A DNA stretch of 64,000 nt from NCBI RefSeq assembly GCF_900496995.4, contig NC_044027.1, positions 15,648,743-15,712,742 on the forward strand, given 5' to 3'. The stretch comes from Aquila chrysaetos chrysaetos. Taxonomy: Eukaryota; Chordata; Aves; Accipitriformes; Accipitridae. The notes under the pieces were generated by a model. It had not been told where the DNA came from. It saw nothing but the letters and a program-made list of their open reading frames with translations, and did no database searches. The position numbers and the translations under genes were made by a program. Shown here in pieces: positions 13,131-30,700 of this stretch. Every line of letters begins with the position of its first letter. The stretch's first letter is position 1.

Positions 13131-16100
13131 TTTGTCTGTACAGGGATGCTCGGCGCGGCGTGCGTCAGTGTGTACACCCTACCTCTCTCCGTATTGTGTA
13201 TTTTATTCCCTCCTCCCTCCCTGAAAAAACCTACAAACATGGCACTGTTGTTTTGGGGGGAAAAAAAAAAAAACAGGAGAGGACTTAAAAGGTCCAGGAT
13301 TTGTTAGACTTCTGTAAATGAGGGAGGTTTTGAAAAAGGAGTAGAGATTGGTTTCCTATAAAGAGAGCTCAAGAAAGTGTTTTGTCACCCACTAAAAGGA
13401 TTTGATCAAACGGATGATGGAAAAACTCGGCTGAGTCTAGGGCCAGCTTTGTTGTTAAAAGTGGAAAATCATACAAGGCTGGGAAGCTGCCTTTGAGCAG
13501 GAGGGCAGAGCCAGGCAGGTGCTGGGAGAGGAACAGGTACAGCCGCATCTCCCTGCGGCCGAGTGTGGATCCTTCCAGGGCAGGAGGAGAGCCTGGTGCT
13601 GCTTGTTACCTACTTCAGCCCTTTTCATGAGTTTTTTTTTCTCAACTTCTCCTACAAATCATCACAAACCATTTAATCCAGCTATAACAATTAAAACTTT
13701 CCCCCAGAAGCTGAGCTTACTGACCACCCAAGGGTGCTCACAGTGCCCAGCAGCTACGGCACACACACCCCAGCACCTACCTCAACGTCGACAAGCCCAA
13801 CACCAACAGCACCCACAAAGCCCTGGTCGGTCACTGGGGTATATGGTCTGCTGCTGTCAGGGGAGCTCTGCCTTCCCCATACCAGCTTCACCTTTCTGCA
13901 TCTCACATGCAATTTATTAGTCCTCCATTAACATACCTGTTTCTGCTTGCAACGTCCATGTGGTTGTACTAATGCTTGACAAGCGATCATTTACAGTTCT
14001 CCAATTTAAAACATTATCATAACTGAGAACCCAAATGAAAATAACTCCCAAATACATATTTAAGTTTTAGGAGTGATAAGGTTTTTTTATTACCCCTCAA
14101 ATTCTTTGAAGCAAGCACTGGCATTACAACATCCCAGCTGCAAGTGTCCTGCAGGTTTTAATTTGTCAATAAGAAATGCAATGAATAACAGCAAAACATT
14201 CCTTCTAATCAGCAGCTAAAAACCATTGCAGCTGCATCATCCTGCAAGGAAAAACCACCAAGCTTGAGCCTACAAACTATATTCCCATCCTGCTACAGCC
14301 AAAGCTCCAAATCCATGATTCAGACAAAATCCTGGCATAACAGCCCATAACCACATCAGAGTAATGGTCAAGATCATCAGCTGTCTCTAGAGGAAGTACC
14401 TTTGGGTTCATCATTTAAAATATGAATTAGAAAAATCAGAGATGAGGATTCATCACTGGCATTGACTTCTCAACACCAGTCTCTGTCATAAGACCTTTGA
14501 CCCAAGGACACCTTTATCTTGATTCTGATTACTGGCCCTTGTTATGAGAGGGTTTCTCAGTTTTTAAAATAGCACTTGTCCCCTGTCCTACACCTGGTGC
14601 TTCCCACTTACTCACGCTGAGGGCAGAAGCTGGCATCCCTCAACTTTGTCAAGGCTCTGCTAATTTTAATTACTGCCAGTTGTGGCTCAGTGTGATATTT
14701 CTCACCTGGGAGCTTTGTACCAAGACTGGAGAGAATAAACTGCTTTTTCCTCCCCTGCGGCTTTAACCCAATCCCCGGCAGAAATTTTCCTCTGCCCATT
14801 TCCCAGTGCTGGTGGGCAGGGAGCACGATGGGGAAGGCAGACGCACATTCAAGAGAAGCAGCTCAGCTGTCCTTACCTGCAGGCACTGGATTTTTCCAAC
14901 AATCCCAGCTCTGAGGGAAAAACTCCCACATCTTTAACGGGAGGCTGGAGTTGGGCCAGCTGGGGATTGTACCTGCCAGCTCCCAGGGGCTACCCACCTA
15001 CTGTAGCAGCTCTTGGTTTTGCCTCCCCAACCTTTCTCTCCCAGAGAGGGGTTACGTCACCACTGCTACTTGTGAGAAAGCAAAAACATCCAGAAACAAC
15101 TGTCTGAAGTTAGGCACTCAAATGCATATTTAAGTACCTGAACGCCTTCCTCTGGTGAGGGGGAATAGCTAAATACGCTTTGTTTGTCTTGATTAATGAG
15201 ATCACTAGCAAGCTTTTCAGGGCAAAGACTGCTGTGTATTTTTACATATGCAAAACCTGACATCCAGCCAGCCTGAGCAGGGTGGGGGAAGCGGGAGGCA
15301 GCTCCGCACACCCACACAAGGCAGATGTATGGCACAAGGAATTGTGTCGGGGCAGGTAAAACCCGTGGCCCACCCCCACGGTAAACCCACTCCTTACATG
15401 AAGACACACATCTCAGTAACTCTGCGTCTACTGTACAGGTTTGCTGCATGCAGCTGTGTGTAAACCCGACTGCTCACCCCAAAGGGCCCTGGCACTTTCT
15501 CCCCCTTTGTTTATTTGTCAGGGGCATCTGTTCACCCCCTCCCCACCTCGAAGGTGATTCCTGGGGAGACACTGCTTGTGTGTTTGTTGGGCTGGTCATG
15601 CAAGAATCCCTGGCCTCAAAAGGGGCTTCCCTGGAAGCTCTGAGCCCATCCTGGCCCCCTCAGTGAAGCACACAAGTCCTGTGTTGTAGGAGAGGAGTCA
15701 AATTTATTTCAGGGTCCACCCTAAGGCATGCCAGCATTTGAAAATATCAGACAACCAACACACTGTAGTAAGACTACAGGATCTTGTTACTAAAGCAGAA
15801 TAAGAATTTCCTGAAGTCAATCAGAAAACTAGTCCTCATTTTAAACAGGTTAAGTGTTTAACTTCAGCTGGAGCAATGTCTCCCAAACAGTCAAAAACCG
15901 CTGCGCTAATCTGCAGTCTCTTCCCTGTTTGTGCTACAACCTATTTTCTTTGGCTGGCTGCTCGCTGTAACCAATCATTTATCTGCTCCTTTCGTTATAG
16001 GTTGGGCCTCATCTCAGTACTTTTCCAGACCGTGACGCTCGTAAAAAGGCGTTCAGTGCCTCCCATTGAGAAGTGCCTGTGAGACGTGGTCCCCTTCCCC

Positions 16101-18110
16101 AGAACATCCACGCAGCGAGGACCACAGCACTGCTGGGCACCACAGCCCCTAGACCCTGCGATAGCCATAGGCAATAGGCTTTCTCTCTGGTTTTAAGAAG
16201 TTATGCTAATGCAGATATAGCCAAATAAATCATAAATAAGAGAGGAATTATTCTGTCTCAGCCTGTTCATTGCTTTGTGTCAGATGCACAACACCTTACT
16301 CAGCCCGATGACCACGATTCTCATTGTGCTCAAGGTAACACTCACACCAGGAACAGAGCAGTGTTTGCACCAGTACAGCCCCAGAGGGAAAGCAGAACAG
16401 TCTTCTTCACTGTCTGTTGTGAACAAATACATTAAATGCAACCATATCCCAGGTGATATTAAGTCTATAATATCTCATAATCATCATCAGTCCTTCCCAT
16501 TTCTTTGCCAAATAAGCTTCCCATCACTGCCTGATTCAGCAAAGCCCTTGTCTATGTGAAGGCACACAAACACCTGCTTTAAGCATGCTGCCAAATTGAG
16601 GTCTCACCACAGAGCGATGCCTTCACTTGAAGATGGCTCCAGCCAGTTCCACACTTACCCTCGAATAGCTGCTGGTGCCTCGTGTCCCGCAGGGCTGAGC
16701 CTCCCCAAGCAGCTGCTGAACAAACTCAAACTCCACCAACACCAACTCAACATCACAGCACCCAAACCCCAGCTTGGTCACCAACAGGTGACAGCAGAGG
16801 CTCAGACAGGTACCAACACATATAAAATCCATCTCATCCCAACAGGGTGTTTCACCTTAAGAAAATATCACTTGGTAACAACTGTGAGTACTTTAACTGT
16901 GCATCTCCAAGATTGCTAGAGGAATAATTAATTACTCCTACGTAGTCTGCTCATCATATCTACCATTATAGCTCAGATTGTACCAGATAATATTTAAGTC
17001 CAATGTTAGCTTTCAGTTTTCATATTCATCATCCTGGTGGCACTCAGCGACCTCAGGTGTGTTCACCCCAGGATGGCCTGGACACCCCAGGGCCATGCTC
17101 TGAGAGGTGACATCTGCTGTCCTGGGCAGCCCCAGCTTCATCCCCAGCTCAGGAAGGGGCCAGTAACAAGCACTGCAGAGGGGGTGGATGTGCCCAACAC
17201 GACTTTGCCCCACACATCTCAGCACGGGGGCTAGCTCAGCGCTCCTACATAGACCCACCAGCAGCCAAGGGACACAAAGAAGCCATGCAGAGCCCAGGGC
17301 TCATCCCCCACCAGATTTCTAGCCAAACCTGCTGCATCGGCACCCACCTTTAAAGCCAAACCTCGAAGAGTCCTTCGTAACGTTAAACTGCATTGCTCAA
17401 GACACAAGAACAAAGTAAACTGCAGGGGCAGATTTTTCTTACCCCTCCCAGGACAAGGAAGGCTCCATCCACACCAGCTGCTCCAGCATTTCCCACATCC
17501 CCTCTTTAGGGGCAGGTTGTGTCTCAACCTGCCCTTTATGTAAGGAAGCAGCTGTAGCAAACTCCACCCTGTCCAGACCTGAGCCGAGGGAGGAAAGAAA
17601 TTGCCTGCTCCACACCGGGGAAACCCTGGTTTGCGGTTCCCTCTTTTTAGTACAGGCCTCTAAATAAAACCCATATAAAATAACTGGGAGGATAACAGTA
17701 AGTTTTGCCGTGCTGGCAGGGGTGGATTATAACCGGAGACCTTTCCCACCTCCCCAGGGAGGGAGGAAACCAGGCCTTAAATGACTTGTCTTGCTAAAAA
17801 TGACACTGTTTACGTGTGTGAGAAACCCAGGCACGAGGTTTGCCCTGCTGCCTGGCAGGAGCCACGTCCAGCTCTTGGTCCAGCCACAGCATCTGTGTCC
17901 GCCTGCAGCAACTGCTCAGGTCCTTGGGGCATGCAGAGGGAAGGAAGCATCTCCAGCGAGTCCTGCCTCGCTGGAAAAGGGCTGGCAAACAAGTGCGGTG
18001 TGAACCAAGCCCACGCAGACCTGCTGATTCGGGACAGGTCCAAGAACCCAGCAAAGAGACCAGAAACCCAAAAATAAGAGCCAAATCAAACGAAGCACGT
18101 TCAGAAGGAG
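13131..18110. other. Intergenic sequence, no feature recognised
   Basis: Ordinary unique-looking sequence with short open frames only. A piece at 15840-16060 with GCGCTAATCTGC and TAACCAATCATTTATC could be regulatory, but the case is weak. Confidence 0.6.
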
Positions 18111-18740
18111 ACATGGCTCGGTGGGTCTTGTAGCCGACAGTCCTGCCCTACTGTGCCCCGAAATCCCGCGCAGGCTCGTGTCCCAAATGACCTGAGTCTT
18201 ACAGCTCGGCCGGGAGCAGGGGGCACCCGCTCCCCGCTCCATCAGCACCCACCTGCACCCCATGCGGGGCAAGCCCACCCTGCCTGGCCCACCCGACGTG
18301 CCACCTCGGACTCGTCCCCGCCGCAGACCCCGTTCCCCACCACCCCCAGCCCGTGGCCAAGCTCACTGGGGGACACAACCAAGCCGCAAGCCGGGCGTCC
18401 GTGTGTCCTGTCTGTGTCCCCCCCCCCGGTCCCGCACCTCCCCTGCCCCGGCGGAGCCCGGTGCCGGGGTCCCGACCCCCCGCGCAGCCCCGGCCACCCT
18501 CCGGCGCTGGACGCTCCTTGTCCTGCAGTGACACCCACTGGTAAAGGGGATTTTAACGCTGCTGCAGGTTCCCCAGCGCCGGGCCCTGCTCCTCCCCGGC
18601 ACTGCGACCCTCCGGCTGACTGTGCCCCCGCTTAATTCTGCCGTTTTCCCACCACCACCCCCTCCCCGAGCCACCCTGCCCTTCTCTTTCTCGGGAAGAT
18701 CCCTTCGTTTCGTTACCGGAGCATCCCACCGAAGCCTGTC
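18111..18740. promoter_or_regulatory. Isolated CpG-rich patch 4 kb upstream of BARHL1
   Basis: Dense CpG compared with the DNA on both sides, ending near 18740, separated from the main BARHL1 island by about 1.6 kb of lower CpG. It could be an alternative or antisense (lncRNA) promoter or a Polycomb-type satellite island. No TATA or clear first exon is seen. Confidence 0.4.
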
Positions 18741-20330
18741 GCTGCTGATCATCCTTCTCTGCGCCTGCCTGGGCACGGCCTTTCCGAGCACCCAGCTTGG
18801 GTTCAGGGAAAAATGCAGTATTTCTCCGGGGATTTTCCTCCCTAAACCAGAGCCTTTCAGGATACTGGTCTCTGCACCACCAGCAGATATTTCTAGACTA
18901 ACTCTTGCTACAGTCATGGCCACAGCTCAGCAGCCTGTTGCCCTTCAACCCCCGGCCCAGCTGTGGAGGTGTCCCCCAGCCCCGTCAGGGCTCTCCCCAC
19001 ACCCCAAACCTCTGGGGAACGTCTGGGCTCAGCCCTGTCCCATGGCCCCAGGGCCAAACCCGCACCAGCAACTGGTGCCAGGAGAGCCTGACCCTGCCTG
19101 TCGGCAGCAGCCGGTGAAGTGGGATGCACAGCAGCTCCCAAAGCTGTTGGGGTCCTACAGCCAGCCCTGGGGTGTGACTGGGGCTTGTGAGGAGGTGACT
19201 GGAAATGCAGCTGGCATCAGGGATCTCCTCTTGTCTGGTGCATGCCTGTGTATCTGTGAAGAGGAACAGCCTAGAAAATGGGATTTAAGGGCAGACACAC
19301 ACAGGGAAGGCAGTGTATGTTGCTTGGTGGGCTGTACACAGGATTTCCTACCTGTGCTGGGAGCCACAGACAAATCATTTGGACCCCACTTGTCCAGTGT
19401 CTGGTGATGTAAGGGGGATACCACATATGGGCAGAATGGGGCACCTTTCTGCCTTGGGGAGTCTAGTTCTGGAACAATTTAATAATGATAATATTAATAA
19501 TTCATATTAACTAATGTCAGCCACATTGACATTAGAACAGGAGTCGCAAGTGCATCTGTAGCTGCTGGGAGCTCCAAGGATGGCCTAGGAGTGACAGTCT
19601 CTGTCCCCATGGCCTTGGCTGGGGATGGCACAATGCAGTGCCTGCTCAGGGATGCGGATCAGACCCCACACACATAGCCCCCCCCCCAAAATCTTGCACA
19701 GCATCAGAGAGTGGGTCTGATCTGGAAACTTCCTTGCGGTTGTTTGAAGGCAGATGCTTTATTCAAGAGAAGGAAACACAGCAGCAGACCCACCAGCCCA
19801 AACCTGTCCCTGCATGGCTGATCCAAATCCCAATTCCAAACCCACTCCCAGCCCTGCTCCCTCTTCTGGTCCCAAACACAACCTCAGTACTGGTCCTGAT
19901 CCCAGGGCCAATTTCCATCCCAAATGGGGTCTAATGGTTGGATAGGGAGGCTGCCAGAGCCCAGGAGCCAACACAGTCACACCGCAAAGAGGTAGGAAAC
20001 CCCATCAGGGTCTCTGCCCCATTTCTCACTGGGACCAGTTCCTGCACATCTGTTGCTCTGGTCCAGCCCCAAGCGACGCTTGGCCCAGCCCCACCTGGGG
20101 AGGCTGATGCTGCAAAACCGACCTCTGGCAGACCAGGACCCTTCAGCGTGGCCCCCCCAGTCCCTAGCACTGGGGCAGCACCTCTGTGCTGGGAGGGAGA
20201 CAAGGCAGAGCAGCAGCAGGGAACCCGCACCCAGGGTCGGGCAGGACATGCAGCCCCCAGCGCTGGGCGTGTTCCCCCTCCCCAGGGTGGGGGCAGGCTG
20301 GGACCGGGGTTGATGCTGATTTTGTCCCTG
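18741..20330. other. Intergenic sequence, no gene recognised
   Basis: Contains most of a 261-codon plus-strand frame (18622-19407), the longest on the plus strand outside BARHL1. Its translation is Pro/Gln-rich and then featureless, with no domain, and it probably results from GC-rich composition. The rest has nothing recognisable. Confidence 0.5.
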
Positions 20331-21533
20331 AGTTTATCCTCCTATAAGGCTCTTTTGTTCCGCTGCCCCGATCCCAGCCGGCCCCGAGCCTGCAGGGCCG
20401 AGGGCAGGAGGTGCTGGGGGCCCTGCCTGCGCCGCTGCCCGACAGCTGGCAGCCGGGCTTCCCGGGGACGGGGGGGGGGGATTCTCCCCTCCTATGATCG
20501 CCTCCAAGCTGCCGGCCAAGGGCGGCTTTGGAAGAGGGACAAGATGCAGCTGCCTGGCCGGGAAGGTGGGGAAGAGAGGAAATCGAGTATTTGAGAAATA
20601 ACCAACGACATCGCCTTAAAGTGGCGCAGCTTCACGCACCCGGGGGTGGACATTTTCCTCATCTCCTCAGCGAAGGGTCTACCCCCCCAGGAAAAGCCCC
20701 TAAATAAACCCTCGAGGAGGCAGGAGCCAGTCTGACCGGGAGGAAGGTGGGAGCCCTGCGTGAGTCGGTCCCTCTCGAGCCTGGGAGAGCAACAGCAGCA
20801 AAACGCCCCCTCCGACGGGGCGGGAGGGAGGAAACTTGGTGTCTCCGGGAAAAACGGGCAGGGCGGGCAGCCCGGGCTGGGACCATCGGGCTTTTATTTA
20901 AAAAGGAATTGACGGCAGGAAAAATTCACCCTGAGCGCGGTCCCTTCCCAGTTGCACCAGTAGATACCGCCGCTGGGCGCTGGGAGAGCGGGAAGAGCAG
21001 CCCCGGCTCCGCCGCGCCGGGTGGGAGGCGATGCCCGGTGGCCCCGGGTCTGCTTGTGCTAAAGGACCTCTCTGCTCGTTCACAACCGATTTCGAGGGGA
21101 TTCAACGAAATTCCCAGCTCCGAGGCTCACCTGGGGCTCAGAGCAGCCGCCTCTGCGCTGGGGCTTTGGGGAAGGTTTTGGTGCTTTTCTTTTCCTTTTT
21201 CTCTCTCTTTTTTTTTTTTTTTTTTTTTTTAATTTTAACGCCCAGCAAAACTTTCCCTGCTTGGGAGGGACCGGCAGATCGGCTAATTGCGGGGGGAGGC
21301 GAGCAGAAAGCAGCAAGCCCTCGACATTCCCCCCCACCCCCCCTTCCCGCGGCTAATCACCCCATTACGAGCCCCATCAGCAGGATAATGACAGCAAAAG
21401 AGGGCGGAAACCGCCCGGAAAGCGCGGGGATCCGGGCGGCAATTAATTCCCGTTAATCAAGCTGCAAGGTGTCGCCGCCGGGGAGTGACATCCCCCAAAA
21501 CGCCTCGCGGCCAATGGGCGCGTTCACACACGC

Positions 21534-21555
21534 GGGGGGGGGGGGGGGGGGGGGG
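21534..21555. repeat. Poly-G tract (G22)
   Basis: A run of 22 G within the BARHL1 promoter region, one of several very long G or A runs around this gene. Its true length is doubtful for any sequencing technology. Confidence 0.9.
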
Positions 21556-21670
21556 AGTGTGCTGGGGTCCCCGAACCGGAGTGGCACAAGTTTCTTTTTT
21601 CTCCCCATTTTCCCCCTCTTTCTCCCCCCCCCCAGTACTCCCCCCCCCGCGGAGGGCGCGGCGCTCCCGC

Positions 21671-21812
21671 CGCTGTCCGAGGTGCTGAAGGAGCCGCCGG
21701 CTCCGGAGTGACTCCGGCTCCCCGGGGCGCTGTCCGAGGTGCTGAAGACGCGCCTCGGCTCCGGAGTGACTCCGGTTCTTTCCCCCCGGCGCTGTCCGAG
21801 GTGCTGGCGGGG
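21671..21812. repeat. Imperfect 57-62 bp tandem repeat, 2.4 copies, with two 15-bp palindromes
   Basis: The unit begins CGCTGTCCGAGGTGCTG at 21671, 21728 and 21790. The first two copies each contain the 15-bp palindrome CCGGAGTGACTCCGG (21703-21717 and 21761-21775), whose arms are exact reverse complements around a central G. The third copy is cut short and runs into a poly-G tract. It lies about 600-750 bp upstream of the BARHL1 ATG. Confidence 0.85.
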
Positions 21813-22161
21813 AAGGGGGGGGGGGGGGGGGGGCGCCGCGGCGGCCCGACGGCTGGCCACCCCCTCCGCCCTCCCCTCGCCCTTCCCCATTGATTTCTGG
21901 ATCATTAAGTGGTTAAGGCGCTGCGAAGCCTTCACTATCGATCGCTGCCTCCCCACCTCCGGCTGGGAGCCCCCCGGGCTGCCCCCCAACCGCGGCTCTG
22001 GGCAAGGGTGGGGTGGCCGGGTAAGGGGTCGGGACCCCGGGTGAGGTTGGGGTCCGTCCCCCCCCCCACCCCCACCTCCACCTCCTTGGCGGCCAAAGTT
22101 TGACTCTGCCTCCCTCTCCCCCCCTCTTCTGTCTGTCTGTCTGTGAGTGCAGCTGGGCGCG

Positions 22162-22191
22162 ATGCTGAAGACGGAGCAGCCCTGGATCTAA
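22162..22191 (+). other. Candidate uORF (9 codons) upstream of BARHL1
   Basis: ATG at 22162 opens a nine-residue frame MLKTEQPWI ending at TAA (22189-22191), out of frame with BARHL1. If transcription begins upstream of it, it could dampen BARHL1 translation. Whether it lies in the mRNA is unknown. Confidence 0.3.
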
Positions 22192-22420
22192 CGCACGGCG
22201 CCTCGGAGAGCCTTGCAGCAATTGTTGCCCGGATCCCAGGCTGAACTTTGCTCTTTTTTTTTTTTTTTCTTTTTACCTGTTTTTTTTCCTTTTTTTTTTT
22301 TTCTTTTGCCTTTTTTTTTTTTTTTTCCCCCTCCTGTTATTGTTAATTATCATTATCAAACCGCTTCCGCCGCGCCCTCCCCGCCAATGCCCGTGTGAGC
22401 GCCGGCACATCGCGGGGGCC
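22192..22420 (+). other. BARHL1: BARHL1 5' leader with long polypyrimidine tracts
   Basis: Probable 5' UTR directly before the BARHL1 start. Between about 22252 and 22330 it holds several T runs broken by single C or G bases, then an AT-rich piece (TTGTTAATTATC at 22338-22349). A three-codon uORF (ATG CCC GTG TGA) lies at 22386-22397. The T-rich tract resembles a 3' splice-site pyrimidine tract, so a spliced 5' UTR cannot be excluded. The transcription start is not visible from sequence alone. Confidence 0.5.
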
Positions 22421-28522
<6,102 letters not shown>

Positions 28523-29067
28523 ACCCCGACCGTCCGGGCACCCACCGGGCCGGGGGGGGGGGGGGGGGGGGGGCGTTGGAGGGGACCATCCCACCTCTGG
28601 GGCCACGAGCAAGCAAGACTCCCGCTCATCCCCAAATATATATATATATATATATAAATGAGACCTCCCCCCCCCTCCTTTTTTTTAAAATATATATAAA
28701 GAATGCAAGAAGCAAGGGCAGGTTTGGCAGAACGGGGAGCCGGCAGAGCTGCCCCCCACCCCCGCGGGGCACTCGCCGCCTTACTCCCTTGTGCCCCCCC
28801 CCCCCGGCCTGGGACGGCACCGGGAGTACGAGCAGGGCTTGGCTGCTCCGGGGGGGGGGATTTGCCTCTCCGCCCCCTCCCCAGGAACTGCCGGGGGGGG
28901 GCCGAGCCACCCCTGCAACGGACGGCTCCGGGGAGCCCCCTCCCCGGCTTCCCGACCCCGGGCCACCGGTCCCGCAGCCGGGAAGGGCCGGGGGAGGGTT
29001 GGGGGGGGGGGGGGGTCCGGGCCGCCGGTCCCCGCCCGCCGCAGCGAGACTTTGGGACGTCCGTAGC

Positions 29068-29098
<31 letters not shown>

Positions 29099-29345
29099 AA
29101 GAAAAAAAGCAAAAAAGAAAAAAAGAAGCGGCGAAATGTAAATACGGTGCGCAAAATGTATATGAATTATTTATTTGTGAACCCTGAGGGCGTATTTGTG
29201 TAAGTGATTCTTGTCAGTCTGTATCCCGGGGCCGGCCCGGCCGGGGCGGGGGGTGCGGGGGGGGGTTCGGGACGCCGCGGCCGCTCCCGCTCCCCCCCCC
29301 CCCCCCCTTTTTTAAATGTGGAAATAAAACTTCTTTACAAACAAA
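28523..29345 (+). other. BARHL1: BARHL1 3' UTR
   Basis: From the TGA to shortly after the poly(A) signal. It contains G22 (28552-28573), an AT dinucleotide run (28634-28656), long C and G runs, and A23 (29069-29091). A non-repetitive AT-rich end at about 29127-29220 includes ATTTATTTG and looks more constrained than the rest. The cleavage site is assumed 10-30 bases beyond the signal. Confidence 0.7.
29323..29328 (+). terminator. BARHL1: BARHL1 polyadenylation signal AATAAA
   Basis: Canonical hexamer AATAAA, 0.8 kb after the stop codon, in GTGGAAATAAAACTTC. It is the clearest one on the plus strand downstream of BARHL1 before the GC-rich flank. Confidence 0.75.
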
Positions 29346-29589
29346 CGGGTCTCGCCTCCGCCGGCCCTTTTTTCCCCTCCTGCTTGTTTGCTCTGGCGGA
29401 TCAGCCGCCGCCGAGGGAAAGGGAAAAGCAAAGAGGACTTTTCCCACCCCCCCATCGCAGGGACCCCCCCGGGGGGGGCTCCCCCCCCCCCCGGGGCTCG
29501 GCCCCAGTGCCGGCATGCGGGGCTGGGGGCTGCGGGGAGAGGAAAGGGGATGGGGGGGACACACACACGGGAGACGGGACGGGGATGCG

Positions 29590-29715
29590 GTGATAGCCGC
29601 TGCGCTGGTGAATTATTAACGCTAATCTTAAGTGTATAATTGCCTAAGTGCTTTAAATGACCGCTTTGGAAAATGGATTGTTTCCACCCTTTAAAAAGTG
29701 TCGCTCATCTGGCCG
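29590..29715. promoter_or_regulatory. Candidate 3' regulatory element just past BARHL1
   Basis: An AT-rich, repeat-free block about 260 bp after the poly(A) signal, flanked on both sides by C/G-run DNA. It contains GAATTATTAACGCTAATC, TAATTG at 29637-29642 and the E-box CATCTG at 29706-29711. Homeodomain plus E-box content suits a BARHL1 enhancer, but function is inferred. Confidence 0.4.
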
Positions 29716-30219
29716 AGGCCAGCGAGCCCGGCAGCTGGTCCCCGGGACAGCCGGGCAGCGGCTCGCCGGCTCGGGGAGCCGACAGATGGGCTGCGGGCTC
29801 AGCCCGCCCGGTCCTCCGCTGCTCCCCCCGGTCCTCCCTCCGCTCCCCCCCCCCCCGGTTCTCCCTCCGCTTCCCACCCCCGGTCCTCCCTCCGCAGCCG
29901 GCGGGCCCGGCTGTCTGCCGAGCCGCTTCCCCCCCCCCCGCCCAACCCGGTACCCACCGGTCAACCCCGACCCTACAGCATCATTCCCCCCCCCCCCCGT
30001 CCTCCGCCGCTCCCCCCCCCGGGGCTGGGTCCCGGGAGCTCTGGCCCGGCACCCCCGAGCCCCGCGGGGAGGGTTATTGTCGGCTCGGCCAAATGCACAG
30101 CCACGCCTGGAGGGGAGAACCCCCCCTCTACCCGCCCCCCCCCGGCCTTTGTGGAGCAGGCTCTGTTCCTTTGCATGTGAATGGGGGAGTTTGGTAAATC
30201 CCCGGGCCTCGGCTGGGGC

Positions 30220-30249
30220 GAGGAGGAGGAGGAGGAGGAGGAGGAGGAA
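30220..30249. repeat. (GAG)n trinucleotide repeat
   Basis: About nine GAG/GGA copies, nearly perfect, in the BARHL1-DDX31 intergenic gap. Confidence 0.9.
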
Positions 30250-30360
30250 GGGGAGGGGGGGGTCGCTCCCAGCTCGGGGTTAATGAAGTGGGAAAGGAGT
30301 CTTTCAGAGAGGCCGGCAAACAACCCCCCTCCCCGCGCAACAACCCCCCGTCCCAAATCC

Positions 30361-30700
30361 TACATGGATTGACTTAAACCCGGGGGATAAGTGCTTTAAA
30401 TTAATCTCATTGAATAAGAATGAGGCCAAACAAAACTCTTTAAAATCATATTAAAAATCTATCAAAGGACAACTTGCAGTGGGTGTGCTTTTCATTTTGT
30501 GAGTGCAAAGGCAAGGAGCACACAGCAACCTTCCTCCCATTTACACAGCAGGAATGTGAATCAAAGACATTCTCTAATATTTAATTGTCCTTGTAGCCGT
30601 AGCAGATTCCTCCTCTTACATTAATGAAGTACAAGCCTTCGTTACACGTTTCTAATTGCAATATTTAAATTTGCCATTTCACATCTGGAAGAAGCTGGGA
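30361..30700. promoter_or_regulatory. Candidate BARHL1 3' enhancer
   Basis: The sharp end of GC-rich sequence at 30360 is followed by 340 bp of complex AT-rich sequence without repeats. Sites include TTAAATTAATCTC, TAATTG at 30582-30587 and 30653-30658, ATTAATGAAG, and E-box CATCTG at 30682-30687. It lies 1.8-2.2 kb downstream of the BARHL1 stop. As I recall, reporter work in mouse placed BARHL1 autoregulation and ATOH1 input in 3' sequence; whether this is the homologous element is not shown here. Confidence 0.5.

Larger units (their letters stand above)
20331..22161 (+). promoter_or_regulatory. BARHL1: CpG-rich promoter region of BARHL1
   Basis: Dense CpG and GC-rich sequence runs continuously into exon 1, the usual promoter type for developmental homeobox genes. 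I see no TATA box near a plausible start. Embedded in it is a less GC-rich homeodomain-site block at 21350-21470 (GCTAATCAC, CATTACG, CAATTAATTCC, CGTTAATCAAG) and another at 21888-21945 (ATTGATTTCTGGATCATTAAG). A tandem repeat sits at 21671-21812. Homopolymers T23 (21208-21230) and G22 (21534-21555) interrupt it. Promoter assignment is by position and composition. Confidence 0.65.
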
